This document shows, one piece after another, positions 1 to 7,054 of a stretch of DNA of 30,548 bases. The position numbers and the translations under genes were made by a program. This DNA is from an uncultured Tessaracoccus sp. (GTDB lineage Bacteria > Actinomycetota > Actinomycetes > Propionibacteriales > Propionibacteriaceae). The DNA lies in contig NZ_CAMYFI010000028.1 in the NCBI RefSeq assembly GCF_947255005.1, positions 1 to 30,548 on the forward strand, written 5' to 3'. Each line of letters begins with the position of its first letter. Position 1 is the stretch's first letter. The notes beneath the pieces were generated by a model. That model was not told the DNA's origin, ran no database searches, and was given only the letters and a program-made list of their open reading frames with translations.

Positions 1-71
1 CTTCCCCCAAACCACCTAAAAACAGACCACTTACACAAACAACTTGACAAGCTCGCTGGGATCTTCGCCAT
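1..71 (-). other. possible start of a further gene, cut by window edge
   Basis: An ATG at 71 shares its A with the TGA stop of the preceding gene (TGATG junction, the same as at 601). It stays open for 23 codons to the window edge. The peptide is not recognisable. A second frame here reads about 15 codons past the upstream stop and ends at a TAA at 31-33, so a frameshifted tail of the upstream gene is an alternative. The stretch is A/T-rich compared with the rest of the window. Only the coupling geometry supports a gene. Confidence 0.2.
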
Positions 72-601
72 CACTGGCCTCCCAAGAGCTGGTTGATGGC
101 CTGATCGATCGCAATCGAGATTGCTGCACCGATCCCTTTACGCATCAACAGTGACGCGCCGGCAGAGGCGCCGCCGGAGATGATCGCTGCCGCCAGCATG
201 ACTGCATCGAGCAGCAGTTTGCCGATCACGAAGGCTCGTAGCCCACGTACCAACCATGCGGCACCACGATACGACGCGGCCGCGGCAGGCGCGTGATCAC
301 GAATCGAGATCATCGTCTCAATGTTCGCCTCACCGCCTGACATGTAGGCGCGGAACGCGTCGGCGGTAGGCCCAGCGTTGTTGTTGGTCACGTGGGTGAT
401 TGCCTGCTCGAATTGCGCTAACTGCGCATCCACCCGGACAGGCAGCTCCTCCCACAGCTCGGCCCACTGATCCAGCATGTCCTCATTACTGGTGGGCCAC
501 TCATACCCCAAATGATTCAACAACTCAATCGCTTTGGCTTTAATGAACGCGACCGGATCGTCAGGGATCGTGACTTCCAAACCAAGAAACGTCACCTCCA
601 T
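71..601 (-). CDS. WXG100-like type VII secretion substrate (toxin-head domain only)
   Basis: This is a 176-residue protein resembling the N-terminal WXG100-like domain of actinobacterial polymorphic toxins such as CpnT. Visible marks are a GYEWP segment near residues 32-36, a helical stretch with Trp46 and Trp50, and a conserved-looking NNAGPTADAFRAYMSGG turn at 74-90. A hydrophobic, Gly/Ala-rich region follows at about 124-165. In that family the domain directs export by an ESX-type system and is usually followed by a long linker and a C-terminal toxin. Here the protein stops at LLGGQ, so no effector domain is encoded in this frame. The start ATG overlaps the upstream stop by one base (TGATG), indicating translational coupling. 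It may be a stand-alone head, a decayed toxin, or one half of a split toxin continued outside the window. Confidence 0.65.
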   Translation of the reverse strand: MEVTFLGLEVTIPDDPVAFIKAKAIELLNHLGYEWPTSNEDMLDQWAELWEELPVRVDAQLAQFEQAITHVTNNNAGPTADAFRAYMSGGEANIETMISIRDHAPAAAASYRGAAWLVRGLRAFVIGKLLLDAVMLAAAIISGGASAGASLLMRKGIGAAISIAIDQAINQLLGGQ

Positions 602-939
602 CAGATCACCTCCCTACCTGCTTGCCCAGCCAACTGTTGACTGTCAGCCTCGACGGTTTGGTAATCCTGCGCGATCGCGTCCATAGCCGCTGCTTCGCTG
701 GCCACACCCTCCACATACGGGGTCAGCACCTGTTCGTGCATCACCTGCCCGAACACCTGCAACATGATCGTCAGTGCACCATCGACCGTGGATAGGCCAC
801 CTTCAGCACCGCACGCACCCGCATCCGTGGTAGCCGCCACCACATCTTGCACCAGCCTCGATGACGCCTGGGCCGCCTCATCGAAGCCCTCCGCGGCGTT
901 CAGCCATGATCGCGGATTAAACTCCACCTGCCCACTCAC
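601..939 (-). CDS. EspC/WXG100-like type VII secretion target
   Basis: This is a 112-residue protein, helical by composition, rich in Ala, Gln, Val and acidic residues. Its VEFNPRSWLNAAEGFDEAAQ opening suits small ESX-secreted helical-hairpin proteins. No strict W-X-G motif is seen, so EspC-like (DUF2580-type) is a better fit than classical EsxA/B. The GTG start at 939 is chosen because it overlaps the upstream TGA as GTGA; an in-frame ATG at 975 would overlap the upstream gene far more. Its position between a YbaB-like gene and a WXG100-like toxin head is the usual arrangement in actinobacterial type VII effector cassettes. The family call rests on length, composition and context, not on an unmistakable motif. 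Confidence 0.6.
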   Translation of the reverse strand: MSGQVEFNPRSWLNAAEGFDEAAQASSRLVQDVVAATTDAGACGAEGGLSTVDGALTIMLQVFGQVMHEQVLTPYVEGVASEAAAMDAIAQDYQTVEADSQQLAGQAGREVI

Positions 940-1454
940 GACTGCACCTTCGCCGCCGCTAACGTGTCTGCCCACGCCTTGTCCAACTTGCTGTCAGCCA
1001 CTTGGAACGCGGCACCTAACTCACGCAGATCAGGCAGATGTTCGGTGAGCTCCTCCAACGACCGCCGGTTGAACTCCTCCAACGCGCGGTTGACCGTCGC
1101 TCGCACCACACCCTCCACATCCTCGCGGGAAGCCTGCTCAAACCAGAAGGGGTCACAATCAAGCCACGCCACCTGCGAATCACGCACCCCCACACGCACC
1201 TCAGCCCGCTCGGAGATAGCCTCCACTTCCAGCTCTGGCACCTCACGCTCACGATGATCCGGCAGAGCAGCAGCCAGTTTTGTCACGTCCGCAATCGCAG
1301 AAAACGCATCATCAAATCCACCAACCATGAAGCGAAGACTACGCGCCCCAAGGGTCAACTCACACACAACCGACCCACCAATCACACAACTCCACCGCAA
1401 ATCACGACGCTGGAAGGATTGGAGCGGTACATCAAGTTCGAATGCAGGTGACAC
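936..1454 (-). CDS. YbaB/EbfC-like protein of a type VII secretion cassette
   Basis: This is a 172-residue protein. Residues about 75-135 resemble the YbaB/EbfC fold: a strand pair with AEVRVGVRDSQVAWLDCDP followed by a helix EDVEGVVRATVNRALEEF. YbaB-like proteins (EspL in M. tuberculosis is one) commonly precede ESX substrates and are thought to act as chaperone-like or nucleoid-associated partners. The N-terminal part, about 1-60, is not recognised. The chosen start is a GTG at 1454 lying inside a dispersed repeat box (1444-1483). Upstream sequence in this frame is antisense to maf and was discarded. No strong ribosome binding site is seen. The next gene overlaps by 4 bases (GTGA). Codon use is visibly less G/C-rich than in maf next door, which suggests transfer. 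Confidence 0.6.
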   Translation of the reverse strand: MSPAFELDVPLQSFQRRDLRWSCVIGGSVVCELTLGARSLRFMVGGFDDAFSAIADVTKLAAALPDHREREVPELEVEAISERAEVRVGVRDSQVAWLDCDPFWFEQASREDVEGVVRATVNRALEEFNRRSLEELTEHLPDLRELGAAFQVADSKLDKAWADTLAAAKVQS

Positions 1455-1483
1455 TTGATCCGCAAGTGAGCCGCACAAGTTAC
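1444..1483 (+). repeat. solo half-copy of the two-box repeat
   Basis: Box 1, GCAGGTGACACTTGATCCG, is followed after a 7-nt spacer by box 2, GCCGCACAAGTTAC. Over 40 positions it matches the right arm of the palindrome at 26152-26195 at 33 positions without gaps. Its first 20 bases are identical to the left arm read on the opposite strand. Read on the minus strand it contains the GTG start of the YbaB-like gene and a TAACTT hexamer (1477-1482) that could be a -10 box. Confidence 0.75.
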
Positions 1484-1537
1484 CTATGCCCGATGGGAGC
1501 CGGGGTGGGACAGCGTCGCGGGCGGACTCCGCCAGTC

Positions 1538-2146
1538 CTACTGCGACGGTGCCTGCCACAGCGTGTGCCAGGGGACGTCGAAATCGATCAGCATCTGTCG
1601 AACGAGCGGCAGGGAGATGCCGACGACGTTGAAGGGGTCGCCATTCAGGGCGGTGACGAATGCCCCGCCGAGGCGGTTGATGGAGAAACCGCCCGCCACG
1701 TTGACGGGTTCTCCGGTGGCGACGTACGCCTCGACCTCCTCGTCGGAAAGGTCGGCGAAATTCACGGTGGTCGACCGAATCTGGGTGCTGTGCTCGTCGT
1801 GCCCATCGCGACGAACCAGCACGAAATGCCCCGTATGGATGACGGCGGTATGCCCTCGCATCCGCCGCCACAACTGGGCAGCAGCCTCGGGCGTGCGCGG
1901 CTTGCCACGCGCCTTGCCCTCGATCTCCATCACGGTGTCCGCCGCCAGCACGACGACGTTGTCGTCGGTGAGTTGATCCGCCACGGTGAGCCCCTTAGCC
2001 TTAGCCAAGCGTGTACACAGCGAGGTGGGCGAGGGGTCGCGGACCGTGGATTCGTCGAAGCCGGAGACGACAACGTCAGCCGTGATACCCGCATCGCGGA
2101 GCACCCGCCGTCTGGCCTCGGACTGCGACGCTAAGACGACGCGCAT
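1538..2146 (-). CDS. maf: Maf-family nucleoside triphosphate pyrophosphatase
   Basis: This is a 202-residue cytoplasmic protein of the Maf/HAM1-like superfamily, which hydrolyses non-canonical or modified nucleoside triphosphates to monophosphates. Family marks are an N-terminal LASQSEARRRVL (usual LASxSPRR), AADTVM with the catalytic-region Asp, GKPRTPEAA, the STTVNFADLSDEEVEAYVATGEP block, and AGGFSINRLGGAFVTALNGDPFNVVG near the C-terminus. Length is normal. The ATG at 2146 shares one base with the accE stop (TGATG), making this the third gene of accD-accE-maf. The same order, accD5-accE5-maf, is found in M. tuberculosis. An upstream in-frame extension overlapping accE was rejected. Confidence 0.93.
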   Translation of the reverse strand: MRVVLASQSEARRRVLRDAGITADVVVSGFDESTVRDPSPTSLCTRLAKAKGLTVADQLTDDNVVVLAADTVMEIEGKARGKPRTPEAAAQLWRRMRGHTAVIHTGHFVLVRRDGHDEHSTQIRSTTVNFADLSDEEVEAYVATGEPVNVAGGFSINRLGGAFVTALNGDPFNVVGISLPLVRQMLIDFDVPWHTLWQAPSQ

Positions 2147-2349
2147 CAGCGGCGTCGCCACGCTTCGCGTCCGGGCACCAACGGGGGACGCAAGATGCGA
2201 TAGTACGAATTCCACCCACCCGCGAGCGGACGGTCGTCGTTGCTGTGCAGCGCGTCTGATTGGCGCTTCTTCGCCAACACAGCAACCAGCGCCGCGAACT
2301 CTTCGTCGGTGAGCGGTGTGCCGCGCACGGACCTCGTCGGCTCACTCAT
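2146..2349 (-). CDS. accE: acyl-CoA carboxylase epsilon subunit
   Basis: This is a 67-residue protein typical of the small actinobacterial AccE/PccE subunits that bridge or activate the biotinylated alpha and the carboxyltransferase beta subunits. The N-terminal half has LTDEEFAALVAVLAKK, a helix with the usual 'T-EE-AAL-AVL' pattern. The C-terminal half has WNSYYRILRPPLVPGREAWR, matching the usual W...R.....GREAWR ending. The ATG overlaps the accD stop by 4 bases (ATGA), and its own stop overlaps the maf start. It is short, so identification relies on this motif and on its place immediately after accD. Confidence 0.88.
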   Translation of the reverse strand: MSEPTRSVRGTPLTDEEFAALVAVLAKKRQSDALHSNDDRPLAGGWNSYYRILRPPLVPGREAWRRR

Positions 2350-3920
2350 AGTGGAATGTTCCCGTGCTTCTTCGGCGGCAGCGTCTCGCGTTTGGTGCGC
2401 AGCAGCCGCAGTGCCCGAATCACCTGAGCCCGCGTCTCGTGCGGGTAGATCACCTGGTCGATGTAGCCGCGGTCGGCAGCCACATAAGGGTTGGTGAGCT
2501 CGTCGTCGTACTCGCGCACGAGCCGGTCGCGCTCGGACGCAGGATCATCAGCCTCTGCGAGCTGCTTGCGGTAGAGAATCTCCACCGCACCCGACGCGCC
2601 CATCACGGCGATCTGCCCCGTCGGCCAGGAGAAGTTGATGTCCGCCCCTAGATGCTTGGACCCCATCACCACGTACGCGCCGCCGTAGGCCTTGCGGGTG
2701 ATGACGGTAAGCAGGGGGACGGTGGCTTCGGCGTAGGCGTAGATGAGTTTCGCGCCGCGACGGATGATGCCGCGATGCTCCTGATCGACGCCGGGCAGGA
2801 AGCCAGGCACGTCAACGAAGGTCAGCACCGGAATGTTGAAGGCATCACAAGTGCGCACGAACCGGGCGGCTTTCTCCGCCGAGTCGATGTCGAGACAGCC
2901 TGCGAATACCGTCGGTTGGTTGGCGATGATGCCGATAGTGCGGCCCTCAATACGCCCAAAGCCCGACAGCAGGGAGCGCCCGAACAGCGGCATGACTTCG
3001 AGGAACTCGTCGTCGTCGAGCACATTGCGGATGATCTCCAGCATGTCGTAAGGCTGGTTCGGGGAATCCGGGATGAGGGTATCCAGCTGACGATCGTGGT
3101 CGGTGATGGTGAGGTCGACTTCCTCGTCGTCGAAAATCGGCGGATCCTCAAGGTTGTTCTGCGGCAGATACGAGATGAGGTCGCGCACATACTCAATGGC
3201 ATCGTTCTCGTCGGCTGCGAGGTAATGCGCGTTGCCAGACTTGGTGTTGTGGGTGCGCCCGCCACCCAGATCCTCCATCGAGACGTCCTCGCCGGTGACC
3301 GTCTTAATCACCTGCGGGCCAGTGATGAACATCTGCGACGTCTGGTCAACCATCACGACGAAGTCCGTGAGCGCCGGGCCGTAGACGTGGCCGCCTGCAG
3401 CAGCACCCATGATGAGCGAGATCTGCGGAATCACACCCGACGCGTGGGTGTTCCTGCGGAAAATCTCGCCGTAGAGGCCGAGCGAGACCACGCCCTCCTG
3501 GATGCGCGCGCCGCCGCCTTCATTGATGCCGATGATCGGCACGCCGGTCTTCAGTGCGAAGTCTTGAATCTTGACGATCTTCTCGCCATATACCTGGCCC
3601 AGCGCGCCGCCGAAGATGGTGACGTCCTGGCTGAACACACACACCGGACGCCCGTGAATCTCCCCAGTGCCGGTGATCACACCGTCACCGAAGGGGCGCT
3701 TGGCATCCATGCCAAACGCGGTGGTGCGGTGACGAGAGAATTGGTCGAATTCTTGGAAGGTGCCCTCGTCGAGCAGCATGTGAATGCGCTCACGGGCGGT
3801 CTGTTTGCCTTTGGCATGCTGTTTCGCGACGGCCTGCGCCGAGCCTGCGTGGATTGCCGCGTCGATGCGTTCTCCCAGCTCGGCGATGCGACCCGCAGTG
3901 GTCTGGGTGTCGATCTCCAT
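2346..3920 (-). CDS. accD: acyl-CoA carboxylase carboxyltransferase (beta) subunit, AccD5/PccB type
   Basis: This is a 524-residue carboxyltransferase that moves the carboxyl group from carboxybiotin to acetyl- or propionyl-CoA, yielding malonyl- or methylmalonyl-CoA. It has the two crotonase-like halves. The N-terminal half has GINEGGGARIQEGVVSL and the oxyanion-forming GAAAGGHVYGPALTDF. The C-terminal half has FVDVPGFLPGVDQEHRGIIR and RKAYGGAYVVMGSK followed by a GQIAVMGASGAVEIL segment. The start ATG at 3920 has a TATGGT box 6 nt upstream, so the transcript is probably leaderless; 20 extra upstream codons were rejected for that reason. It is divergent from birA, whose product biotinylates the partner alpha subunit (not in this window). 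Substrate choice between acetyl- and propionyl-CoA cannot be read with certainty here. Confidence 0.95.
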   Translation of the reverse strand: MEIDTQTTAGRIAELGERIDAAIHAGSAQAVAKQHAKGKQTARERIHMLLDEGTFQEFDQFSRHRTTAFGMDAKRPFGDGVITGTGEIHGRPVCVFSQDVTIFGGALGQVYGEKIVKIQDFALKTGVPIIGINEGGGARIQEGVVSLGLYGEIFRRNTHASGVIPQISLIMGAAAGGHVYGPALTDFVVMVDQTSQMFITGPQVIKTVTGEDVSMEDLGGGRTHNTKSGNAHYLAADENDAIEYVRDLISYLPQNNLEDPPIFDDEEVDLTITDHDRQLDTLIPDSPNQPYDMLEIIRNVLDDDEFLEVMPLFGRSLLSGFGRIEGRTIGIIANQPTVFAGCLDIDSAEKAARFVRTCDAFNIPVLTFVDVPGFLPGVDQEHRGIIRRGAKLIYAYAEATVPLLTVITRKAYGGAYVVMGSKHLGADINFSWPTGQIAVMGASGAVEILYRKQLAEADDPASERDRLVREYDDELTNPYVAADRGYIDQVIYPHETRAQVIRALRLLRTKRETLPPKKHGNIPL

Positions 3921-3926
3921 GCCGCA

Positions 3927-3932
3927 ACCATA
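3927..3932 (-). promoter_or_regulatory. -10 box of accD (leaderless)
   Basis: TATGGT on the minus strand lies 6 nt before the accD ATG at 3920, so transcription should begin at or next to the start codon. No Shine-Dalgarno sequence is present. Confidence 0.6.
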
Positions 3933-3987
3933 CCGCTCACGCCGCTGCAAGGCGCCGAGTTGCGAGAACCGATGCTGCACCAGGGCC

Positions 3988-3993
3988 TAAACT
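3988..3993 (+). promoter_or_regulatory. -10 box of birA (leaderless)
   Basis: TAAACT ends 8 nt before the GTG at 4002. There is no ribosome binding site. It lies 55 bp from the accD -10 box facing the other way, within an 81-bp divergent region. Confidence 0.5.
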
Positions 3994-4001
3994 CACGTTT
4001 C

Positions 4002-4790
4002 GTGATTGAAACACGCATCGATCTTCCGTCCGTGAAGCGCCAGCTCCCAGCCTGCACTATGTGGGGGCCGCTGGACTACGTCGCCTCCACCGGTTCGACG
4101 AACGCCGACCTCTCCGTCGAGGCCCACGCTGGGGGTGCAGCCGGGCATGTGCTGTTCGCAGGTGAGCAAACCGCCGGACGCGGCAGGCTCGCACGCACCT
4201 GGGTGACACCCCCCGACGCGGCGGTGGCGATGTCGATGCTCCTCGCCCCCACGCAGCCCAAGGAACGCTGGGGCTGGCTGTCGTTACTGACGGGGCTCGC
4301 CGTCGCTGACACGCTGGGCGCGCTCGCGCCAGCCGACGTCGACGTCACCCTGAAATGGCCCAACGACGTGCTGGTGGAAGGAGGCAAGGTGTGCGGGATC
4401 CTCTCGGAGCGCGTCGAAAGCCCGGCAGGGGCGCGCGCCATCGTCGGGCTCGGCATCAACCTCGCCCTCACCAAGGAGCAACTCCCGGTGCCGACGGCGA
4501 ACTCCCTGCTGCTCGCCGGATTCGAGACGAGCGCCTCCGACGTCGTCGCCGGCGTGCTCACTCACTTCGAGCGCTACTACCGCGAGTGGGAACGCACCGG
4601 AACACTGCGCGACGAGTACCGCGCCCGCTGCGGCTCGATCGGCGCCGACCTCACTATCTCCGTCACCGGCAGCGACCCGATCCCCGGCACCGGGCACGAT
4701 GTCGACCACGACGGGCGCCTCGAGGTGCGCACGGCCCGGGGCGTGGAGGCGTTCGCCGTCGGGGATGTCGTACATGCGCGTATCGCATGA
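4002..4790 (+). CDS. birA: biotin--[acetyl-CoA-carboxylase] ligase (no DNA-binding domain)
   Basis: This is a 262-residue biotin protein ligase that activates biotin to biotinyl-AMP and attaches it to the carrier lysine of biotin-dependent carboxylases. Motifs are STGSTNADL near residue 26, the biotin/AMP loop AGEQTAGRGRLARTW (usual GRGRxGRxW, here Ala for the second Gly), KWPNDVLVEGGKVCGIL, and IVGLGINLAL; a small SH3-like C-terminal domain follows. It starts directly with the catalytic domain, so it is a monofunctional (group I) enzyme without the repressor helix-turn-helix. The GTG at 4002 follows a TAAACT box by 8 nt. It sits back-to-back with accD, the usual actinobacterial pairing. A much longer in-frame reading through the antisense of accD is spurious. 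Confidence 0.92.
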   Translation: MIETRIDLPSVKRQLPACTMWGPLDYVASTGSTNADLSVEAHAGGAAGHVLFAGEQTAGRGRLARTWVTPPDAAVAMSMLLAPTQPKERWGWLSLLTGLAVADTLGALAPADVDVTLKWPNDVLVEGGKVCGILSERVESPAGARAIVGLGINLALTKEQLPVPTANSLLLAGFETSASDVVAGVLTHFERYYREWERTGTLRDEYRARCGSIGADLTISVTGSDPIPGTGHDVDHDGRLEVRTARGVEAFAVGDVVHARIA

Positions 4791-4802
4791 GAGTATGACG
4801 CC

Positions 4803-5312
4803 ATGGCATTCAACGAGAAGTACCTGGGCGCCGGCGAAACCATGGTGCTCCGCCTGCGTGAACACCCCAAGACGCTGATCTGGCCCACCATCATCCTGAT
4901 CCTGCTGGGGGTAGCCACCGGCGTCGGCATCGCATTCATGCCCGAAGGGTGGAAACCCGCAGGCCTCTGGGTAATCGTCGCGGTGGCGCTCGTGCTGTTC
5001 CTCTGGCTGGTGTTCATGCCTTGGCTCAGGTGGTACACCTCGACGATTGCGGTCACGGATCGTCGCATCATCACCCGGCATGGCATCCTGAACCGCAAGG
5101 GCCACGACCTGCCGCTGCGCCGCATTAACAACGTCAACTACGACCGCGACCTCATCGACCGCATCTTCGGCTGCGGCACGCTCACGCTTGAGACGGCTGC
5201 AGGTAATCCGCTCGAGCTGCACGACATTCCCGACGTGGAGCGCAGCCAGATGATTATCAACGATCTCCTGTTCAACGAGGATGGTCCCGACGGAGACCCC
5301 CGCGGCGAGTAA
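4803..5312 (+). CDS. bacterial PH-domain membrane protein
   Basis: This is a 169-residue membrane protein. Two hydrophobic segments, about residues 24-44 and 55-77, are followed by a bacterial pleckstrin-homology (bPH2/YdbS-like) domain. That domain is visible as YTSTIAVTDRRIITRHGILNRKG, then LPLRRINNVNYDRDLIDRIFGCGTLTLET, ending in an acidic tail. These proteins have no defined catalytic activity, and the domain is expected on the cytoplasmic face. It begins 12 bp after the birA stop. A near-consensus GAGAGT lies 8 nt before the ATG, so it may be co-transcribed or have its own leaderless start. A PH-like protein also adjoins birA in M. tuberculosis (Rv3278c region). Confidence 0.85.
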   Translation: MAFNEKYLGAGETMVLRLREHPKTLIWPTIILILLGVATGVGIAFMPEGWKPAGLWVIVAVALVLFLWLVFMPWLRWYTSTIAVTDRRIITRHGILNRKGHDLPLRRINNVNYDRDLIDRIFGCGTLTLETAAGNPLELHDIPDVERSQMIINDLLFNEDGPDGDPRGE

Positions 5313-5340
5313 TCCACACCGGGCGCCGGGTGGCTGGCGG

Positions 5341-5346
5341 TAGAGT
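5341..5346 (+). promoter_or_regulatory. -10 box of purK-purE (leaderless)
   Basis: TAGAGT lies 7 nt before the purK GTG at 5354. This geometry decides the start, because an in-frame ATG further upstream (5330) lies before the -10 box and would not be transcribed. Confidence 0.6.
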
Positions 5347-5353
5347 CAAGGCC

Positions 5354-6499
5354 GTGCGTTACTCAGTCGGAATCATCGGCGGCGGGCAACTGGCCCGAAT
5401 GATGCAGCAGGCTGCCATCAGCCTCGGCATCGACGTCCACCTCTTCGCAGAATCCGACGGGGTATCCGCGGCGCAAGTGGTGCCCGACGCGTTCGTCGGC
5501 GACTACACCGACTTCTCCGACCTCGAACGCTTCACCGAACGCTGCCAGGTGATCACGTTCGACCACGAACATGTCCCGACGAAGCACCTGCGCGCACTCG
5601 ATGTCGAATCCAGGCCCGGCCCCGACGCGCTCCAGTACGCCCAAGACAAGGCGGCGATGCGGCAGCGCATGAGCGAACTCGATGCGCCCTGCCCGGCCTA
5701 CGTCGTGTGCGACAGCGCCGCTGACGCCGTCGCGTTCGGGGAACAGCAGGGCTGGCCGATCATTCTGAAGACCTCCCGCGGAGGCTACGACGGCAAGGGC
5801 GTGTGGAAGATTGACGGGCCCGACGAGGTGGCGCAGGTCTTTGCGGAGAAGCCGGAGGTGTCGGCCGGGGAGCCCGTGCGCATCGTCGCCGAGGAGTTCA
5901 TCGATTTCTCCCGCGAGCTCTCCGCCATCGTCGTGCGCTCGCCGTCAGGCCAGGTAGTGGCGTACCCCATCTCAGAGACGGTGCAGCGCGATGGCATCTG
6001 CGTCGAGACGACGACGCCCGCGCCGGGACTCGACGAGGAGCGCGCCGCCCGGCTGCAGTCCATGGCCATCCGCATCGCGAGCGAACTCGGCGTCGTCGGT
6101 GTGCTCGCGGTGGAACTCATGGAAGCTCCCGACGGACGCATCGTCGTGAACGAGCTCGCCATGCGCCCGCACAACACCGGCCACTGGAGCATCGACGGCG
6201 CTGTCACCAGCCAGTTCGACAACCACCTCCGCGCGGTGCTGGATCTGCCGCTCGGCGCGCCGGACATGACCGCGCCGGTCGTCGTCATGGCCAACGTGCT
6301 GGGCGGATCTGAGGACGACCTCACCGGTGCACTGCAACACGTCTACGCCCGCGACCGCCACGCGCACGCGCACCTCTACGGCAAAGATGTACGGCCAGGG
6401 CGCAAGGTGGGACACGTCACCTGCACCGGCGACGATGTCGACGATGTGCGCCGTCGTGCCCGGCACGCTGCAAACTACATGATGGGAGTTGAACGATGA
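5354..6499 (+). CDS. purK: N5-carboxyaminoimidazole ribonucleotide synthase
   Basis: This is a 381-residue ATP-grasp enzyme of de novo purine synthesis. It converts 5-aminoimidazole ribonucleotide, bicarbonate and ATP to N5-CAIR. The N-terminal Rossmann-like start has IIGGGQLARMM. The ATP-grasp core shows PIILKTSRGGYDGKGVWKI, EEFIDFSRELSAIVVRSPSG, GVLAVELMEAPDGRIVVNELAMRPHNTGHWSIDG (metal and substrate ligands) and SQFDNHLRAVLDLPLG. The C-terminal end, HAHLYGKDVRPGRKVGHVT, is the usual PurK closure. The GTG at 5354 is set by the leaderless -10 box. The stop overlaps the purE ATG by 4 bases (ATGA), so the two consecutive steps are coupled. Confidence 0.96.
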   Translation: MRYSVGIIGGGQLARMMQQAAISLGIDVHLFAESDGVSAAQVVPDAFVGDYTDFSDLERFTERCQVITFDHEHVPTKHLRALDVESRPGPDALQYAQDKAAMRQRMSELDAPCPAYVVCDSAADAVAFGEQQGWPIILKTSRGGYDGKGVWKIDGPDEVAQVFAEKPEVSAGEPVRIVAEEFIDFSRELSAIVVRSPSGQVVAYPISETVQRDGICVETTTPAPGLDEERAARLQSMAIRIASELGVVGVLAVELMEAPDGRIVVNELAMRPHNTGHWSIDGAVTSQFDNHLRAVLDLPLGAPDMTAPVVVMANVLGGSEDDLTGALQHVYARDRHAHAHLYGKDVRPGRKVGHVTCTGDDVDDVRRRARHAANYMMGVER

Positions 6500-6990
6500 G
6501 TGATCCGCTGGTGAGCGTCGTGATGGGCTCGGACTCGGATTGGCCGACGATGGAGCCCGCTGCGAAAGCACTCGAGGATTTCGACGTCGCCTATGAGGCC
6601 GACGTGGTCTCCGCCCACCGCATGCCAGAAGACATGGTGTCCTTCGGACGAGAGGCGCACCGTCGGGGAATCAGGGCAATCATCGCGGGCGCCGGGGGAG
6701 CGGCGCACCTTCCCGGCATGATCGCAGCCCTCACACCACTGCCGGTGATTGGGGTTCCGGTGCCGCTCAAGCAGCTCGACGGCCTTGATTCGCTGTTGTC
6801 GATCGTGCAGATGCCGGCGGGGGTGCCCGTCGCGACGGTGGCCATCGGCAATGCGCGCAATGCGGGTCTGCTCGCAGTGCGGATATTGGCGGCGACCGAC
6901 CCTGCATTGCAGGGGAAGATGCTCGCCTTCCAGGGGGAGCTGCGCGATCTCGCGCGCGCGAAGGGCGAGAAGGTGCGCTCTGCGCTCTGA
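6496..6990 (+). CDS. purE: N5-carboxyaminoimidazole ribonucleotide mutase
   Basis: This is a 164-residue class I PurE, which rearranges N5-CAIR to CAIR, the step directly after PurK. Motifs are VVMGSDSDWPTM (phosphate and substrate binding), VVSAHRMPEDM with the catalytic His, IIAGAGGAAHLPGMIAA, and the loop LDGLDSLLSIVQMPAGVPVATVAIGNARNAGLLA. Length is normal. Translation is coupled to purK by an ATGA overlap. The gene ends just before a strong hairpin (7008-7039) shared with the convergent DUF3352 gene. Confidence 0.96.
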   Translation: MSDPLVSVVMGSDSDWPTMEPAAKALEDFDVAYEADVVSAHRMPEDMVSFGREAHRRGIRAIIAGAGGAAHLPGMIAALTPLPVIGVPVPLKQLDGLDSLLSIVQMPAGVPVATVAIGNARNAGLLAVRILAATDPALQGKMLAFQGELRDLARAKGEKVRSAL

Positions 6991-7007
6991 AACTCCACAG
7001 CAACGAG

Positions 7008-7039
7008 TGAAGGGCCCGGCGTAATCGCCGAGCCCTTCA
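7008..7039. terminator. bidirectional terminator hairpin between purE and DUF3352
   Basis: TGAAGGGC pairs with GCCCTTCA and CGGCG pairs with CGCCG around a TAAT loop, with one C-A mismatch between the two blocks: 13 pairs in total. The flanking GAGT and ACTC could extend it past a small bulge. It lies between two convergent gene ends. No clear T-run follows, as is common in high-GC actinobacteria. Confidence 0.75.
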
Positions 7040-7054
7040 TCTACTCGTGAGGGG

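Noticed and set aside
1455..1871. A 139-codon Arg-rich N-terminal extension of the YbaB-like protein
   Set aside because: It is antisense-frame translation of maf on the same strand; low-complexity Arg/His composition shows it is a shadow.
2652..4001. A 450-codon plus-strand extension in frame with birA
   Set aside because: It is the antisense of accD, lacks any family signature, and the leaderless -10 box sets the birA start at 4002.
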